Assembly: GCF_947387555.1 (NCBI RefSeq)
Contig: NZ_CANDNZ010000018.1
Coordinates: 1 to 64,000 of the forward strand
Length of the DNA: 64,000 nt
DNA from: Thalassomonas sp. RHCl1
GTDB taxonomy: Bacteria > Pseudomonadota > Gammaproteobacteria > Enterobacterales > Alteromonadaceae
Direction of reading: 5' to 3'
Each line of letters starts with the position of its first letter. Position 1 is the first letter of the stretch. The notes under the pieces are model-generated. The model was not told the DNA's origin. It worked only from the letters and a program-made list of their open reading frames with translations, and searched no databases. This document shows positions 28,169 to 36,363 of this stretch, in pieces. A program made the translations under genes and the position numbers.

Positions 28169-30115
28169 ATGCATCAGGTGCGCGCTTCCAGCTTTTTCAA
28201 ATTATCGACGGTTGCCATCGTCGTCTTTGCCGTTGTTTTTCTGGCAACCTTATATTGGGTTGCCACGACCCTTAATGCCAGCCGGGCACATTACCAGGAC
28301 TACCAGAAATTAAAATCCCTGGTGGTGGTGGATATCAACCGCTTAATCAGTGATTATTTACTCACCGGTGATGCCGCATTATTGAGCGAGTCTTCCCTGG
28401 TATTCGCCAAAGTAGACGCCGCCATCGAGCAGTTGCCGAAAAGTGAATTAAACCTCAGCATTAAACAGCAAAACAGCCGGTTGCAGCAATTGCTCGACAC
28501 CCGCTTTCGCGCCCTGGGCAAACTCAGCGGCGATCCGCAAATACTGGTGCGCAACAGCGAACAGGGCATGCTGGCAATAAACGATCAGCTGGCCGCCTAT
28601 GCCGGACAAAGCCAGCAGTTAACCACTGCTCAGCAACAGGTCTATATCGGTACCAGCCAGCAATTGGCAGGCAATCTTGCCCGGTTAATCCACGGCCGGG
28701 AACTGGGCTCGAGTTCAGGCATTGAAGCAGCCCTTAAAGACATCAAAAGCAATTACCAGCGGTTGAGAGCATTTCCCCCGCTGGCAATAATGCCGCAGCA
28801 AGAAGACCAGGATGAGCTGCTGGCAGAAGACAATTTATTACTCGATGAGGATGAAGCAGCAGATCTCAGCGAAGAAGCCTTGGACGAGCTGAACTCATTG
28901 ATCAAGCGCTACGGCGATGAAGTCAAAAAGATTGCCTTACAGCAACAACAACTAACGGAAGGACGCCAGTTACTCAAAGCCACCTTGGCCGGACTGGAGC
29001 AAGAGATTTTCCACGGTGAACAGGCGATAGATGTAGAACAGCAGGATATTTACCAGCAACTGAAACAAATCGTTTATACCCTGGGACTGTGTTTGCTTAT
29101 CTACCTTGTCAGCAACCACTACCTGCAACACAAAATAGTGCTTAAACCTTTGCGTTTATTACGCAATAGCTTTGTGCTGCTGGTAGAGCAGGGCAAAATC
29201 AGCAATATTACCGGCATCAAGAAGCGCACCGAACTGGGAGAGATCTCCGTCAGCTTCAACAAAATGGTGGAAAAACTGCGCTTTGAAGACAAACAAAAAG
29301 CCGAGCAACTCAACCTGGTACATAACGCCCTCAACAATATGCAGCAACAGGCGGACAATATTCACCGTTCATCCGCCAATACCCATGATCAGGTGCAGTC
29401 GGTCAGGGAGATCATGAACGCCCTGGGACAGGCCACAGACACAGTAAACGACCTGTCGCAACAGGTGGCGGAAAATGCCCGCGCCACCGAGCAGGCGATG
29501 TTCGACAGCCAGGAAAAAGTTGAGCAGGTATTGCAGGCTACCGAGTCCACCGGCAGCGCCGCCCGCTCGGGGAAAGAAGCGATAGAAGTACTGGGGCAGT
29601 CGGTAGACAGTGTCGGCACTATTGTCGATGTTATCAGCGCCATTGCCGATCAAACCAATTTACTGGCACTCAACGCCGCCATAGAAGCGGCACGCGCCGG
29701 CGAACATGGCCGCGGATTCTCTGTGGTGGCCGATGAGGTGCGCCAGCTGGCGGGCAAAACCCAAAGCTCGCTGCAACAGATCACCGGTCGCTTAGCCCAA
29801 TTACAACACGCCAGCCAAACCATCAACAGCACCATCTCAGGCATTGAACAGGCGTCGCAAGAACAGCAGAACATCGCCCAACAGCTGACCGGCAATGCCG
29901 CCGACGTGGTAAAACAGGCCCAGGCTTCCGCCACGGTTGCCCAGGATACCCTGGCGCAAATCAAAGATCAGCGCGGCCACTACCGGGCTTTTGAACAGGC
30001 CATGGCCAGGGTTAATGACGAAGTGCAGCAGTCGAGTGAACTGGCTGAAAATATCTCCCTGGATGTTTCCGGCCAGGTCAATGATATCAGCACCACCTTA
30101 AAACTCGCCGGGTGA
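28169..30115 (+). CDS. methyl-accepting chemotaxis protein
   Basis: 648 residues. The first membrane helix is near 13-35 ([20 protein letters not shown]). The periplasmic sensor is about 260 residues, mostly helical and with a very acidic stretch near 210-240. The second helix is near 298-316 ([14 protein letters not shown]). A HAMP-like linker follows, then a long signalling coiled coil whose hairpin tip is [20 protein letters not shown] with [14 protein letters not shown]. The ligand is not predictable. The gene is alone, between rsmJ and a peroxiredoxin. The listed ATG has no strong ribosome site, so the exact start is uncertain. Confidence 0.93.
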   Translation: MHQVRASSFFKLSTVAIVVFAVVFLATLYWVATTLNASRAHYQDYQKLKSLVVVDINRLISDYLLTGDAALLSESSLVFAKVDAAIEQLPKSELNLSIKQQNSRLQQLLDTRFRALGKLSGDPQILVRNSEQGMLAINDQLAAYAGQSQQLTTAQQQVYIGTSQQLAGNLARLIHGRELGSSSGIEAALKDIKSNYQRLRAFPPLAIMPQQEDQDELLAEDNLLLDEDEAADLSEEALDELNSLIKRYGDEVKKIALQQQQLTEGRQLLKATLAGLEQEIFHGEQAIDVEQQDIYQQLKQIVYTLGLCLLIYLVSNHYLQHKIVLKPLRLLRNSFVLLVEQGKISNITGIKKRTELGEISVSFNKMVEKLRFEDKQKAEQLNLVHNALNNMQQQADNIHRSSANTHDQVQSVREIMNALGQATDTVNDLSQQVAENARATEQAMFDSQEKVEQVLQATESTGSAARSGKEAIEVLGQSVDSVGTIVDVISAIADQTNLLALNAAIEAARAGEHGRGFSVVADEVRQLAGKTQSSLQQITGRLAQLQHASQTINSTISGIEQASQEQQNIAQQLTGNAADVVKQAQASATVAQDTLAQIKDQRGHYRAFEQAMARVNDEVQQSSELAENISLDVSGQVNDISTTLKLAG

Positions 30116-30254
30116 TGCCTTAAGGACAAACCCGGTCAGCTTCAATAGCCAAGAGAATAGGCAGGTGAATAAAATAGCTGGAAATTCCTCTGTGATCTGT
30201 CACTTATATCCCCTACTATAAGAATCCTGACATCACAGCCCGATAAGGATTTTT

Positions 30255-30728
30255 ATGATCAAAGTAAACGACAAACTGCCCCAAGGTGAATTACAGCAAC
30301 TAGTTGACGGCAGTGTCACCAGCCACAGCACCAGCGACTTGTTTAACGGCAAAAAAGTAGTGATATTCGCCCTGCCCGGCGCTTTCACCCCTACCTGCTC
30401 TGCCGCCCACCTACCCGGCTTTGTTGTTAATGCCGACACCATAAAAGCCAAAGGCGTAGACAGCATTATCTGTTTGTCGGTTAACGATGCATTTGTGATG
30501 GGTGCCTGGGGCCAGGCGCAAAATGCCGATGAAGTGATGATGCTGGCAGACGGCGACGGCAGTTTCACCAAAGCCATGGGCCTTGGCAAAGACACCGGCA
30601 GCTTCGGCGGTTACCGCTCGGTGCGTTACGCCATGATAGTCGAAGACGGTGTTGTCACCAGCTTACAGGTTGAACAGCCAAAAGAATTTAAGGTAAGCTC
30701 GGCAGAGTCGGTACTGGCACTGTTGTAA
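30255..30728 (+). CDS. peroxiredoxin (Prx5 type)
   Basis: 157 residues, cytoplasmic. The peroxidatic site is PGAFTPTCSAAHLPGF with Cys near residue 49. The following VNDAFVMGAWGQAQ and FGGYRSVRYAMIVEDGVV match the Prx5/hybrid peroxiredoxin family, without the fused glutaredoxin seen in Haemophilus. It reduces hydrogen peroxide and alkyl peroxides using thiols, likely glutathione or glutaredoxin. AAGGA lies 6 nt before the ATG. It stands immediately before ferritin, a reasonable functional neighbour. Confidence 0.94.
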   Translation: MIKVNDKLPQGELQQLVDGSVTSHSTSDLFNGKKVVIFALPGAFTPTCSAAHLPGFVVNADTIKAKGVDSIICLSVNDAFVMGAWGQAQNADEVMMLADGDGSFTKAMGLGKDTGSFGGYRSVRYAMIVEDGVVTSLQVEQPKEFKVSSAESVLALL

Positions 30729-30807
30729 AAGCGCGATTAAATCTAAGTCTAAACCTGAATGAAAACAATTAGCGTTAATTATCTTGTTGTTTTTTAATGA
30801 TTTTATT

Positions 30808-30821
30808 TTGATTTACATCAA
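30808..30821. promoter_or_regulatory. FNR-type site upstream of ferritin
   Basis: TTGATTTACATCAA is a perfect match to the FNR/Anr consensus TTGAT-N4-ATCAA. It ends about 93 bp before the ftnA start codon. It is likely to bind the FNR homologue (EtrA in Shewanella). The surrounding sequence is AT-rich and contains no other gene. Confidence 0.7.
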
Positions 30822-30914
30822 TAAAAGCTTGATAACAACCGATGAAACAGGCAAAATTCGCAGCCATTAACGCTTTGAAAAAAAGCATGTCGAACAGCAG
30901 CACGAGGCAAAACT

Positions 30915-31439
30915 ATGTTAAAACCGGAAATGGTTCAGTTATTAAATGCTCAAATTAATTTAGAGTTTTATTCTTCCAACCTGTACCTGCAAATGAGTGC
31001 CTGGTGTGAAGAAAAAGGTTTTGAAGGCGCCGCAGAATTTATGCGCAAGCATGCGGTGGAAGAAATGACCCATATGAACCGTTTATTCACTTATGTCAGT
31101 GAAACCGGCTCTATGCCTGTGCTGGGTGCCATTGAAGCGCCGCCGCACGAGTTTTCCTCTTTAGGGCAGGTGTTTGAAGCCACCTATGAGCACGAATGCC
31201 TGGTAACCCGGAAAATCAACGAACTGGCCCATGCCGCCTTCACTACCCAGGACTACTCGACCTTTAACTTCCTGCAATGGTATGTTGCCGAGCAGCACGA
31301 AGAAGAGAAGTTGTTCAAAGGTATTCTTGATAAGATCGAACTTGTCGGTAACGACGGCAAGGCATTGTTCTTTATTGATAAAGATCTGGCTGAACTGGCA
31401 AAGACCGGCTCACCCAGCATTATGACCGAAGCGGGTTAA
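30915..31439 (+). CDS. ftnA: non-haem ferritin
   Basis: 174 residues, similar to E. coli FtnA (165). A cytoplasmic 24-mer that oxidises and stores iron. Ferroxidase-site residues appear in the usual places: [14 protein letters not shown] near the N-terminus, [15 protein letters not shown] near 44-58, and [20 protein letters not shown] in the fourth helix. A strong terminator follows the gene. The FNR box at 30808 suggests induction or repression with oxygen. Confidence 0.97.
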   Translation: MLKPEMVQLLNAQINLEFYSSNLYLQMSAWCEEKGFEGAAEFMRKHAVEEMTHMNRLFTYVSETGSMPVLGAIEAPPHEFSSLGQVFEATYEHECLVTRKINELAHAAFTTQDYSTFNFLQWYVAEQHEEEKLFKGILDKIELVGNDGKALFFIDKDLAELAKTGSPSIMTEAG

Positions 31440-31461
31440 TTACTGACTTAGCAATGTTCTT

Positions 31462-31486
31462 AAGGGGCCTGGTGGCCCCTTTTTAA
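31462..31486 (+). terminator. terminator after ftnA
   Basis: AAGGGGCC and GGCCCCTT (31462-31469, 31474-31481) with a TGGT loop are followed by TTTT on the plus strand. Confidence 0.85.
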
Positions 31487-31613
31487 TACTTTATATTGAT
31501 AAAAATAAGAAGATTACCCCTACCTGCAAGTACAAAGCTTGCTCATATTTACTATCAAAGGTCCGGGTCTTCAGCCAGCACAGTGCCTGCCCACATCAAC
31601 CAAATAGCCCCAA

Positions 31614-32297
31614 CTAAGCCAAAGCTTTGCTCAGCAGCGGCCCTACCATTGGCCGGGACTGCTGTTGTCTTGTTTGTTTAACTGGGGCACTTGCCTTAGC
31701 AGGGTGTTTTGTTACCGCCCCGGCCGCTTCCAGCAAGTACAACTGGTGCCTGAGCAGCGCCAGCCATTTTTCACGGATAATAAAAACCTCCCGGTCGTCG
31801 GCCATTAAGTCGTCTCGGCTGAATGAAGCGAGAAACTTATTAATGAACATCCACTCTACCTGCAAGTTGAGCCGGACTTCTTTTAGCGGCAACCCCTTTA
31901 CCCTCACCGTTGGATGAAATAAGTCTCGGGTGCTGTATACCGGGGTGAATTTATTCCACTCCAATACTGCCTCGCGATAACTTTTTTGCGCTGTCACCCC
32001 ACTATTTCCCGGGCAATTGCACTGCACCTGCTGGCATACCATGACATAACTGTGCTTGCTGAGCACTTTCACCTTAGGCAAATGTCCGAAAACACAAGGT
32101 AAGGCTTCAATGCTCATCAATCTTTTGCCTTTTGCACTTTCAGGCACAATGGGGGCTGACACCCCGGCGCTTATAAATCTGATATGGTAGGGTTTTACCG
32201 ACATCGGCATGATGAAATTACGCCGTGAGCTGGTGTTAACCACAATCTTTTTTCTGACTTTTAGCGGCTTACGCTTCCTTACTTTTTGCTTTGTCAT
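31614..32297 (-). CDS. hypothetical protein, basic N-terminus
   Basis: 227 residues from the ATG at 32297, which has GGAAG 8 nt upstream; the frame continues upstream to 32357 without support. The first 20 residues are very basic (KQKVRKRKPLKVRKK). The middle has a Cys-rich VCQQVQCNCPG stretch. The C-terminal half is helical (EWMFINKFLASFSRDDLMAD, IIREKWLALLRHQLYLLEA). I recognise no family. It starts directly after the stop of the next upstream gene on the same strand (1-bp gap), so both form one transcript. A DNA- or RNA-binding role is only a guess from charge. Confidence 0.6.
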   Translation of the reverse strand: MTKQKVRKRKPLKVRKKIVVNTSSRRNFIMPMSVKPYHIRFISAGVSAPIVPESAKGKRLMSIEALPCVFGHLPKVKVLSKHSYVMVCQQVQCNCPGNSGVTAQKSYREAVLEWNKFTPVYSTRDLFHPTVRVKGLPLKEVRLNLQVEWMFINKFLASFSRDDLMADDREVFIIREKWLALLRHQLYLLEAAGAVTKHPAKASAPVKQTRQQQSRPMVGPLLSKALA

Positions 32298-32298
32298 G

Positions 32299-32790
32299 TT
32301 ATTGCTTCCGTAGATTGTCGAGTAAATTGTATTCCGGCTGCTTGTACAGGAAATCAAAATAGGCCGGGTCGCCTAACGGTACCCGCTGCTGCAAATACTT
32401 TTTAACCGTAGCGGTCCACATTCTTTTAGGCGCCCAAACATATTCCTGCTCTTGTTCGAGGTAACGGCTGGTGTATTTGAGCCGATGTAAAATCGCTTCA
32501 ATTTCATGCTCGATATTGCTGTTAAAGCGGTAGCGCAATTCACTCCATCTAAATACCGGGTAGGCAGCAATAAAACCTGCCAGGGCTGCTGTTAATTGCT
32601 CGCTTGAAGTGCCCTTTTCACCCAGCTGGTATAACACCCTGGCCCGGATTTCGACCCTGGAATAAATACTGACACCGGCCATGCCAGATTCGTTGAGAAT
32701 TCGCTCTAATGTTTTTCCCTGGCCCAGTTCGCTGGTCACAATATTCACCAGCACCTTTATCAGCTCGTCACTGTTATTAAATTTGTCCAT
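32299..32790 (-). CDS. hypothetical protein, paralog of the divergent gene at 32969
   Basis: 163 residues with AGGATG before the ATG. Aligned by eye with the product of the divergent gene it shares ILN-G, VE-RA-V, LG-G, L-GFI, YPVFR-SELR-F, VW-PK-M and G-AYFD-L in the same order over the whole length. The two are therefore paralogs of one uncharacterised family. No known domain is recognised. It is coupled to the basic protein downstream. Its promoter is one arm of a large inverted repeat shared with its paralog, so both are probably under one regulator. Confidence 0.65.
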   Translation of the reverse strand: MDKFNNSDELIKVLVNIVTSELGQGKTLERILNESGMAGVSIYSRVEIRARVLYQLGEKGTSSEQLTAALAGFIAAYPVFRWSELRYRFNSNIEHEIEAILHRLKYTSRYLEQEQEYVWAPKRMWTATVKKYLQQRVPLGDPAYFDFLYKQPEYNLLDNLRKQ

Positions 32791-32828
32791 AGCATCCTGT
32801 TAATACTTAGCTTCCCTGATGCTCCCGG

Positions 32829-32932
32829 AGTATATCGGGCAAGTTGTGTGAAATCGCACCATTAAAAAAAAACTGAAATTTTTCTCGCCATTTTGTTAAT
32901 GAAACGATTTCACACAACCTGGCCAATATAAT
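32829..32932. promoter_or_regulatory. symmetrical divergent promoter with 26-bp inverted arms
   Basis: The arms 32831-32856 and 32905-32930 are inverted copies with three mismatches. The core GTTGTGTGAAATCG is perfect in both (32843-32856 and, inverted, 32905-32918). CATTAA is also repeated just inside the arms. Each outer end carries a -10 box: TATAAT at 32927-32932 for the plus gene and TATACT on the minus strand at 32834-32829 for the minus gene. The matching -35 positions are weak (ACGATT, GCGATT) and identical in core, so an activator or repressor site is likely. Confidence 0.7.
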
Positions 32933-32968
32933 CATGCTTCTTTAAAATCAACATGGACGACATCAACC

Positions 32969-33466
32969 TTGAACAAACCTCAGATCCCCCAATTAGTCCG
33001 TATTGTCAGACAAAAGCTTAAAGAGCAGGAACACCAGCCCCAACAAAAGAAGCTTACTATTGAGCAAATATTGAATGACGCCGGTATATACAAGATGCCG
33101 GTGCAGGTGATGGTAGAAGTGCGCGCCGAGGTGTATGAAAACCTCGGCTTAGGTATGTGTGCTCCCGGTACGCTCAAACGGCAGCTGCAAGGGTTCATCT
33201 TTGATCACCCGGTTTTCCGCATCAGTGAACTGCGCTTTTATTTTCCCGGCGATAAAGAAAGAGCTGTACTCAATGCTTTGTACGAACTTAGTTATGTTGC
33301 GAAGAAACTACCGGAAGAAAACGAACCCGTTTGGCAGCCGAAGTTTATGCAGAGAAAAACGGTGCTCAAGCAACTCGCAGCAAGGGAAAAAATAGGCAAT
33401 AAAGCATACTTTGATTATCTGGCATACACGCCCCCACAACCGACAAAGCCGATAATCAAACACTAG
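32969..33466 (+). CDS. hypothetical protein, paralog of the divergent gene at 32299
   Basis: 165 residues. The frame opens with TTG at 32969. An ATG at 32953 is in a different frame, and the next in-frame ATG is about 40 codons in and would remove conserved sequence. A TTG start is therefore likely. The protein is basic at the N-terminus and rich in Gln and Lys (RQKLKEQEHQPQQKKL). It shares VFRISELRFYFPGD, EPVWQPKFMQRKTVLKQLA and NKAYFDYLAYTPPQ with its paralog. The family is unknown. It is monocistronic. Confidence 0.6.
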   Translation: MNKPQIPQLVRIVRQKLKEQEHQPQQKKLTIEQILNDAGIYKMPVQVMVEVRAEVYENLGLGMCAPGTLKRQLQGFIFDHPVFRISELRFYFPGDKERAVLNALYELSYVAKKLPEENEPVWQPKFMQRKTVLKQLAAREKIGNKAYFDYLAYTPPQPTKPIIKH

Positions 33467-33554
33467 GCATGGACGCATACCAGAGCCGGGGTTTTACTTA
33501 CTCCTTTTACCCGGATGCTGTAAGGGGCCATCAGGGACGATGGCACAACCCTTT

Positions 33555-33586
33555 AAAAACAAAAAGGGAGCCGATAAAGGCTCTCT
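33555..33586 (-). terminator. terminator of the XRE / repeat-peptide / membrane-protein unit
   Basis: AGGGAGCC and GGCTCTCT (33565-33572, 33579-33586) pair around GATAAA with one G-T. On the minus strand the stem is followed by TTTTTGTTTTT. Confidence 0.75.
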
Positions 33587-33619
33587 GTTATGACTTTAGA
33601 AATACCGCAGAAAAAGCAC

Positions 33620-34249
33620 CTATGAGATTACCGCTGTTTTCTTGTATTTATCTTTGCCTATGTCAGTTGTCATCGACCAAATCAACAGGAATGTGATACC
33701 TAACAGAACGAATTTAGCCGGACTATAGCTGTAATAAATAATGGTCCAGTTGGCAAAGAATTCTGCAATTTCAGGGCTTATGCCAAACTCATCCAGATGC
33801 CTGATAAAGTTTTCCGCAAGCGCCAGAAAATCAACGATCATAAAAACAACAAATAAAGCTTTTAAACCAAATTCACTGTTATAGATAAACACATGATCAT
33901 GAGATTTCCCCTGTGCTGCCAGACGGCCTCTGGTGAACGGTGCCCGTAAAGCCACTAAAATGAATAACACCAGATCTACGATAAAATGAAACGAAAAGAT
34001 AATAGCATTTATAGACATTCGGCTAAGCGTATCACTTTCCACTACGATGAAATTATGGAAAATAATCATTTCTGCGGTATAAACCACAAGTAAAGCACCG
34101 CAAAGATGCACCACATTTATATTGTCCCGATTCATCAACATAATCAGCAGTAACGAGGTATTAATAATGAGATATACATGCAAATTATTTTGACTGACAA
34201 TGGCATATATTACAGCCAAAAGTATTAAAACTAACTTAGCCATGTACAT
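33620..34249 (-). CDS. multi-pass membrane protein of unknown function
   Basis: 209 residues with about six hydrophobic helices (for example LVLILLAVIYAIV, LIINTSLLLIML, LCGALLVVYTAEMIIF, FIVDLVLFILVAL, ALFVVFMIVDFLAL and FVLLGITFLLIWSM). A charged loop (RAPFTRGRLAAQGKSHDH) lies in the middle. AAGGA precedes the ATG by 4 nt. It is the last gene of a three-gene unit, 26 bp after the leader-like repeat protein, and ends at a good terminator. No family is recognised. It could be an immunity, export or receptor partner for the repeat protein, but that rests on position only. Confidence 0.75.
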   Translation of the reverse strand: MYMAKLVLILLAVIYAIVSQNNLHVYLIINTSLLLIMLMNRDNINVVHLCGALLVVYTAEMIIFHNFIVVESDTLSRMSINAIIFSFHFIVDLVLFILVALRAPFTRGRLAAQGKSHDHVFIYNSEFGLKALFVVFMIVDFLALAENFIRHLDEFGISPEIAEFFANWTIIYYSYSPAKFVLLGITFLLIWSMTTDIGKDKYKKTAVIS

Positions 34250-34275
34250 TTAATCCTTATCTATCCACACCCGGC

Positions 34276-34629
34276 TTACGGGGTTGTTTCTTCTTGCTTT
34301 AATAGGGTGAAGTTATCAACTTTTGGAACTATAAAGGCCGTGTTTTTTGGATGAACACCTTTACCACCACCAGAACCACCAGTAACAGCTTTAAGGTCAT
34401 CAATCTTCAGAGTATTTGGTTTAATCCCGTTTTGCCCGCTACTACTGCCAATAATAGAATTAAGTTCATCAGCAGCTAAGGCTCTTGGTTTCGTCCCATT
34501 ATCAGTACCAGATCCAGCGGCAACCTCTTTAACGTCTTCAAGACTCAGTTTCAAATGCTTCGTCTCCTCCAGCAGACCTGAGGTGGTTTTTCTTCTTTGA
34601 AGCACGGCAGCTATTAGGTTGATAATCAT
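34276..34629 (-). CDS. small protein with three leader-like Gly/Ser repeats
   Basis: 117 residues from the ATG at 34629, which has AAGGA 8 nt upstream. The frame is open to 34680 but that start lacks a site. After a short N-terminal helix come three repeats of 23-25 residues: LSLEDVKEVAAGSG, AADELNSIIGSSSG and KIDDLKAVTGGSGGG, each followed by a G-x-x-P turn (NGTKP, NGIKP, KGVHP). The (D/E)(D/E)L-x-x-(V/I)-x-G-G/S pattern is like the end of double-glycine leader peptides of bacteriocins and other ribosomal peptides, here in triplicate. It overlaps the regulator gene by 92 bp in another frame. Peptide precursor or surface repeat protein; unproven. Confidence 0.6.
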   Translation of the reverse strand: MIINLIAAVLQRRKTTSGLLEETKHLKLSLEDVKEVAAGSGTDNGTKPRALAADELNSIIGSSSGQNGIKPNTLKIDDLKAVTGGSGGGKGVHPKNTAFIVPKVDNFTLLKQEETTP

Positions 34630-34879
34630 CGTCTTTATCCTTGTATTGAGAGAATTCTTTTTTGAGAGCATCGAGTCCATTGATTATTTGGGAAATATCA
34701 AACTGGCAATAGAGCATCAGCAGCAAAAGCTGATCGCCACGGGGAAAGCCGACACCTTTTTCCCACTTCTCATAAGTGGTGCGGTGTACACCAGCTACTT
34801 TAGCCATTTCTTCAGTGGAGCGGTTGACAGAAAGCCTGATACGTCGCAGGTCATCGCCTGTCATTAAAAGATTAAACAT
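34538..34879 (-). CDS. XRE family helix-turn-helix regulator
   Basis: 113 residues. The HTH domain covers about residues 6-68 (DDLRRIRLSVNRSTEEMAKV, AGVHRTTYEKWEKGVGFPRG) in the style of phage-repressor-like proteins. The C-terminal 35 residues are hydrophilic and likely flexible; they overlap the start of the next gene, so the tail may have grown by read-on into it. An internal ATG at 34864 is an alternative start. It probably controls its own three-gene unit. Confidence 0.8.
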   Translation of the reverse strand: MFNLLMTGDDLRRIRLSVNRSTEEMAKVAGVHRTTYEKWEKGVGFPRGDQLLLLMLYCQFDISQIINGLDALKKEFSQYKDKDDDYQPNSCRASKKKNHLRSAGGDEAFETES

Positions 34880-35104
34880 AAAGCATCCATTGTTATTATT
34901 TGAAATATCCGTATCGCCCTACAGGGTAAGGCTGTTTACGGTGGAACTCTACCTTGAAAAAGCCCCTGATTCAAGCAGCCAGCACAGCCCCGCCGAGTAT
35001 AAATTGTTTTTAATCAATAAAACTGCCCTACGCCGATAGCTCCCCGGTTTTGATCGCTTTATAATACCCGCCATAACCGATCCCAGCTGTTTGAGTAATA
35101 ACCC

Positions 35105-36295
35105 GTGAATATAGTAAAAACTGATGTCCTGATCATAGGCGCCGGCGCCGCCGGCCTGATGTGCGCCGCCACCGCAGGCTACCGCGGCCGCCAGGTCACC
35201 ATAGTAGACATGGGCAAAAAAGCCGGACGTAAAATACTCATCAGCGGCGGCGGCCGTTGCAACTTCACCAACGAAAACGCCAGCCCGGAAAACTACCTGT
35301 GCCAAAACCCGCACTTCGTAAAATCCGCCCTAAGCCGCTACACCCAGCAAGACTTCATCGACCTGGTAGACAGACACGGCCTGAACTACCACCACAAAAC
35401 CCTGGGCCAGCTATTCTGCGATGAAAGCGCCCAAGACATAGTGGATATTCTGCAAACAGAATGCGAATGGGCAGGCGTAGCAACCAAACTACGCAACGAA
35501 GTACTGAGCGTTGAAAAAAATGACAACGGCTACCAGGTAAAAACCACAGAACAAACCTACCAATGCGAATCCCTGGTAATAGCCTCTGGCGGCCTAACCA
35601 TGCCAAAACTGGGCGCAACCTCAATAGGCTACAAAGTCGCCGAACAATTCGGCCTGAACATCCACCCCACCATGGCAGCATTAGTACCGCTAACTCTGCA
35701 CGACCACGACAAAAAACGTTTCGAAGGCCTATCCGGCATCAGCCTGCCAACGGTAGTCAACAGCGAAAACGGCACAGAATTCAGAGAAAACATCCTCTTC
35801 ACCCACCGAGGCCTATCCGGCCCGGCAATACTGCAAATCTCCTCCTTCTGGCGCGCAGGCCAAGCAGTAACCATCAACCTGCTACCGGATCACAACTTAA
35901 GTGAAGAAATTGAACAAGGACGCAAAGAGCACGGCCAAAAATCACTAAAAAACACTCTGGCACAGCTAATGCCGAAACGTTTTATTGAAGCCATGATCAA
36001 CGCAAATGAAATCCCGGATAAAACCCTGGGGCAGCTAAGCCACAGCGAAATAAAAGCCCTGCATGACTACATCCACAACTGGACCATAAAACCCAACGGC
36101 ACTGAAGGCTATCGTACTGCGGAAGTTACCTTGGGCGGGGTGGATACCGATGAATTATCGTCAAAAACCTTTGAAGCGAAAAAAGCACCGGGTCTTTATT
36201 TCATCGGTGAAGTAATCGATGTTACCGGCTGGCTCGGCGGGTACAATTTTCAGTTTGCCTGGAGCAGTGGCTGGGCTTGTGGTGGTGTTTGTTAA
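35105..36295 (+). CDS. YhiN/HI0933-type FAD-dependent oxidoreductase
   Basis: 396 residues. The N-terminal dinucleotide site is LIIGAGAAGLMCAATAGYRG, followed by GKKAGRKILISGGGRCNFTN, the family hallmark. The end has GYRTAEVTLGGVDTDELSSK and GLYFIGEVIDVTGWLGGYNF. Biochemical role is not well defined in the family. The first about 960 bp of the gene use strikingly few T on the coding strand, whereas the last about 200 bp look like the other genes. The ATG or its in-frame alternative GTG at 35105 is the likely start, in a weak context. Confidence 0.93.
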   Translation: MNIVKTDVLIIGAGAAGLMCAATAGYRGRQVTIVDMGKKAGRKILISGGGRCNFTNENASPENYLCQNPHFVKSALSRYTQQDFIDLVDRHGLNYHHKTLGQLFCDESAQDIVDILQTECEWAGVATKLRNEVLSVEKNDNGYQVKTTEQTYQCESLVIASGGLTMPKLGATSIGYKVAEQFGLNIHPTMAALVPLTLHDHDKKRFEGLSGISLPTVVNSENGTEFRENILFTHRGLSGPAILQISSFWRAGQAVTINLLPDHNLSEEIEQGRKEHGQKSLKNTLAQLMPKRFIEAMINANEIPDKTLGQLSHSEIKALHDYIHNWTIKPNGTEGYRTAEVTLGGVDTDELSSKTFEAKKAPGLYFIGEVIDVTGWLGGYNFQFAWSSGWACGGVC

Positions 36296-36330
36296 AAATA
36301 TCGAAATGTTGGGTTAGACACTCTCTAGTT

Positions 36331-36363
36331 AAAAGAGACAAAGTTAAGTTTGTCTCTTTTTTA
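36331..36363. terminator. bidirectional terminator between yhiN-like and ygjP-like genes
   Basis: A perfect 12-bp stem (36331-36342 with 36349-36360) around GTTAAG is flanked by A-runs on the left and T-runs on the right. It serves the convergent genes on both sides and overlaps the minus-strand stop codon. Confidence 0.88.

Noticed and set aside
33469-33696. 75-codon plus-strand frame after the unknown paralog
   Set aside because: It runs across a minus-strand terminator and into the membrane-protein gene, has no family pattern and no good ribosome site.
34949-35314. Gly/Ala-rich minus-strand frame opposite the YhiN-like gene
   Set aside because: It is antisense to the FAD-binding part of a well-supported gene; its Ala/Gly content is the mirror of that coding sequence.
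35355-35904. Several frames opposite or inside the YhiN-like gene
   Set aside because: They arise from the T-poor base composition, which removes stop codons in other frames; none has start signals or family patterns.
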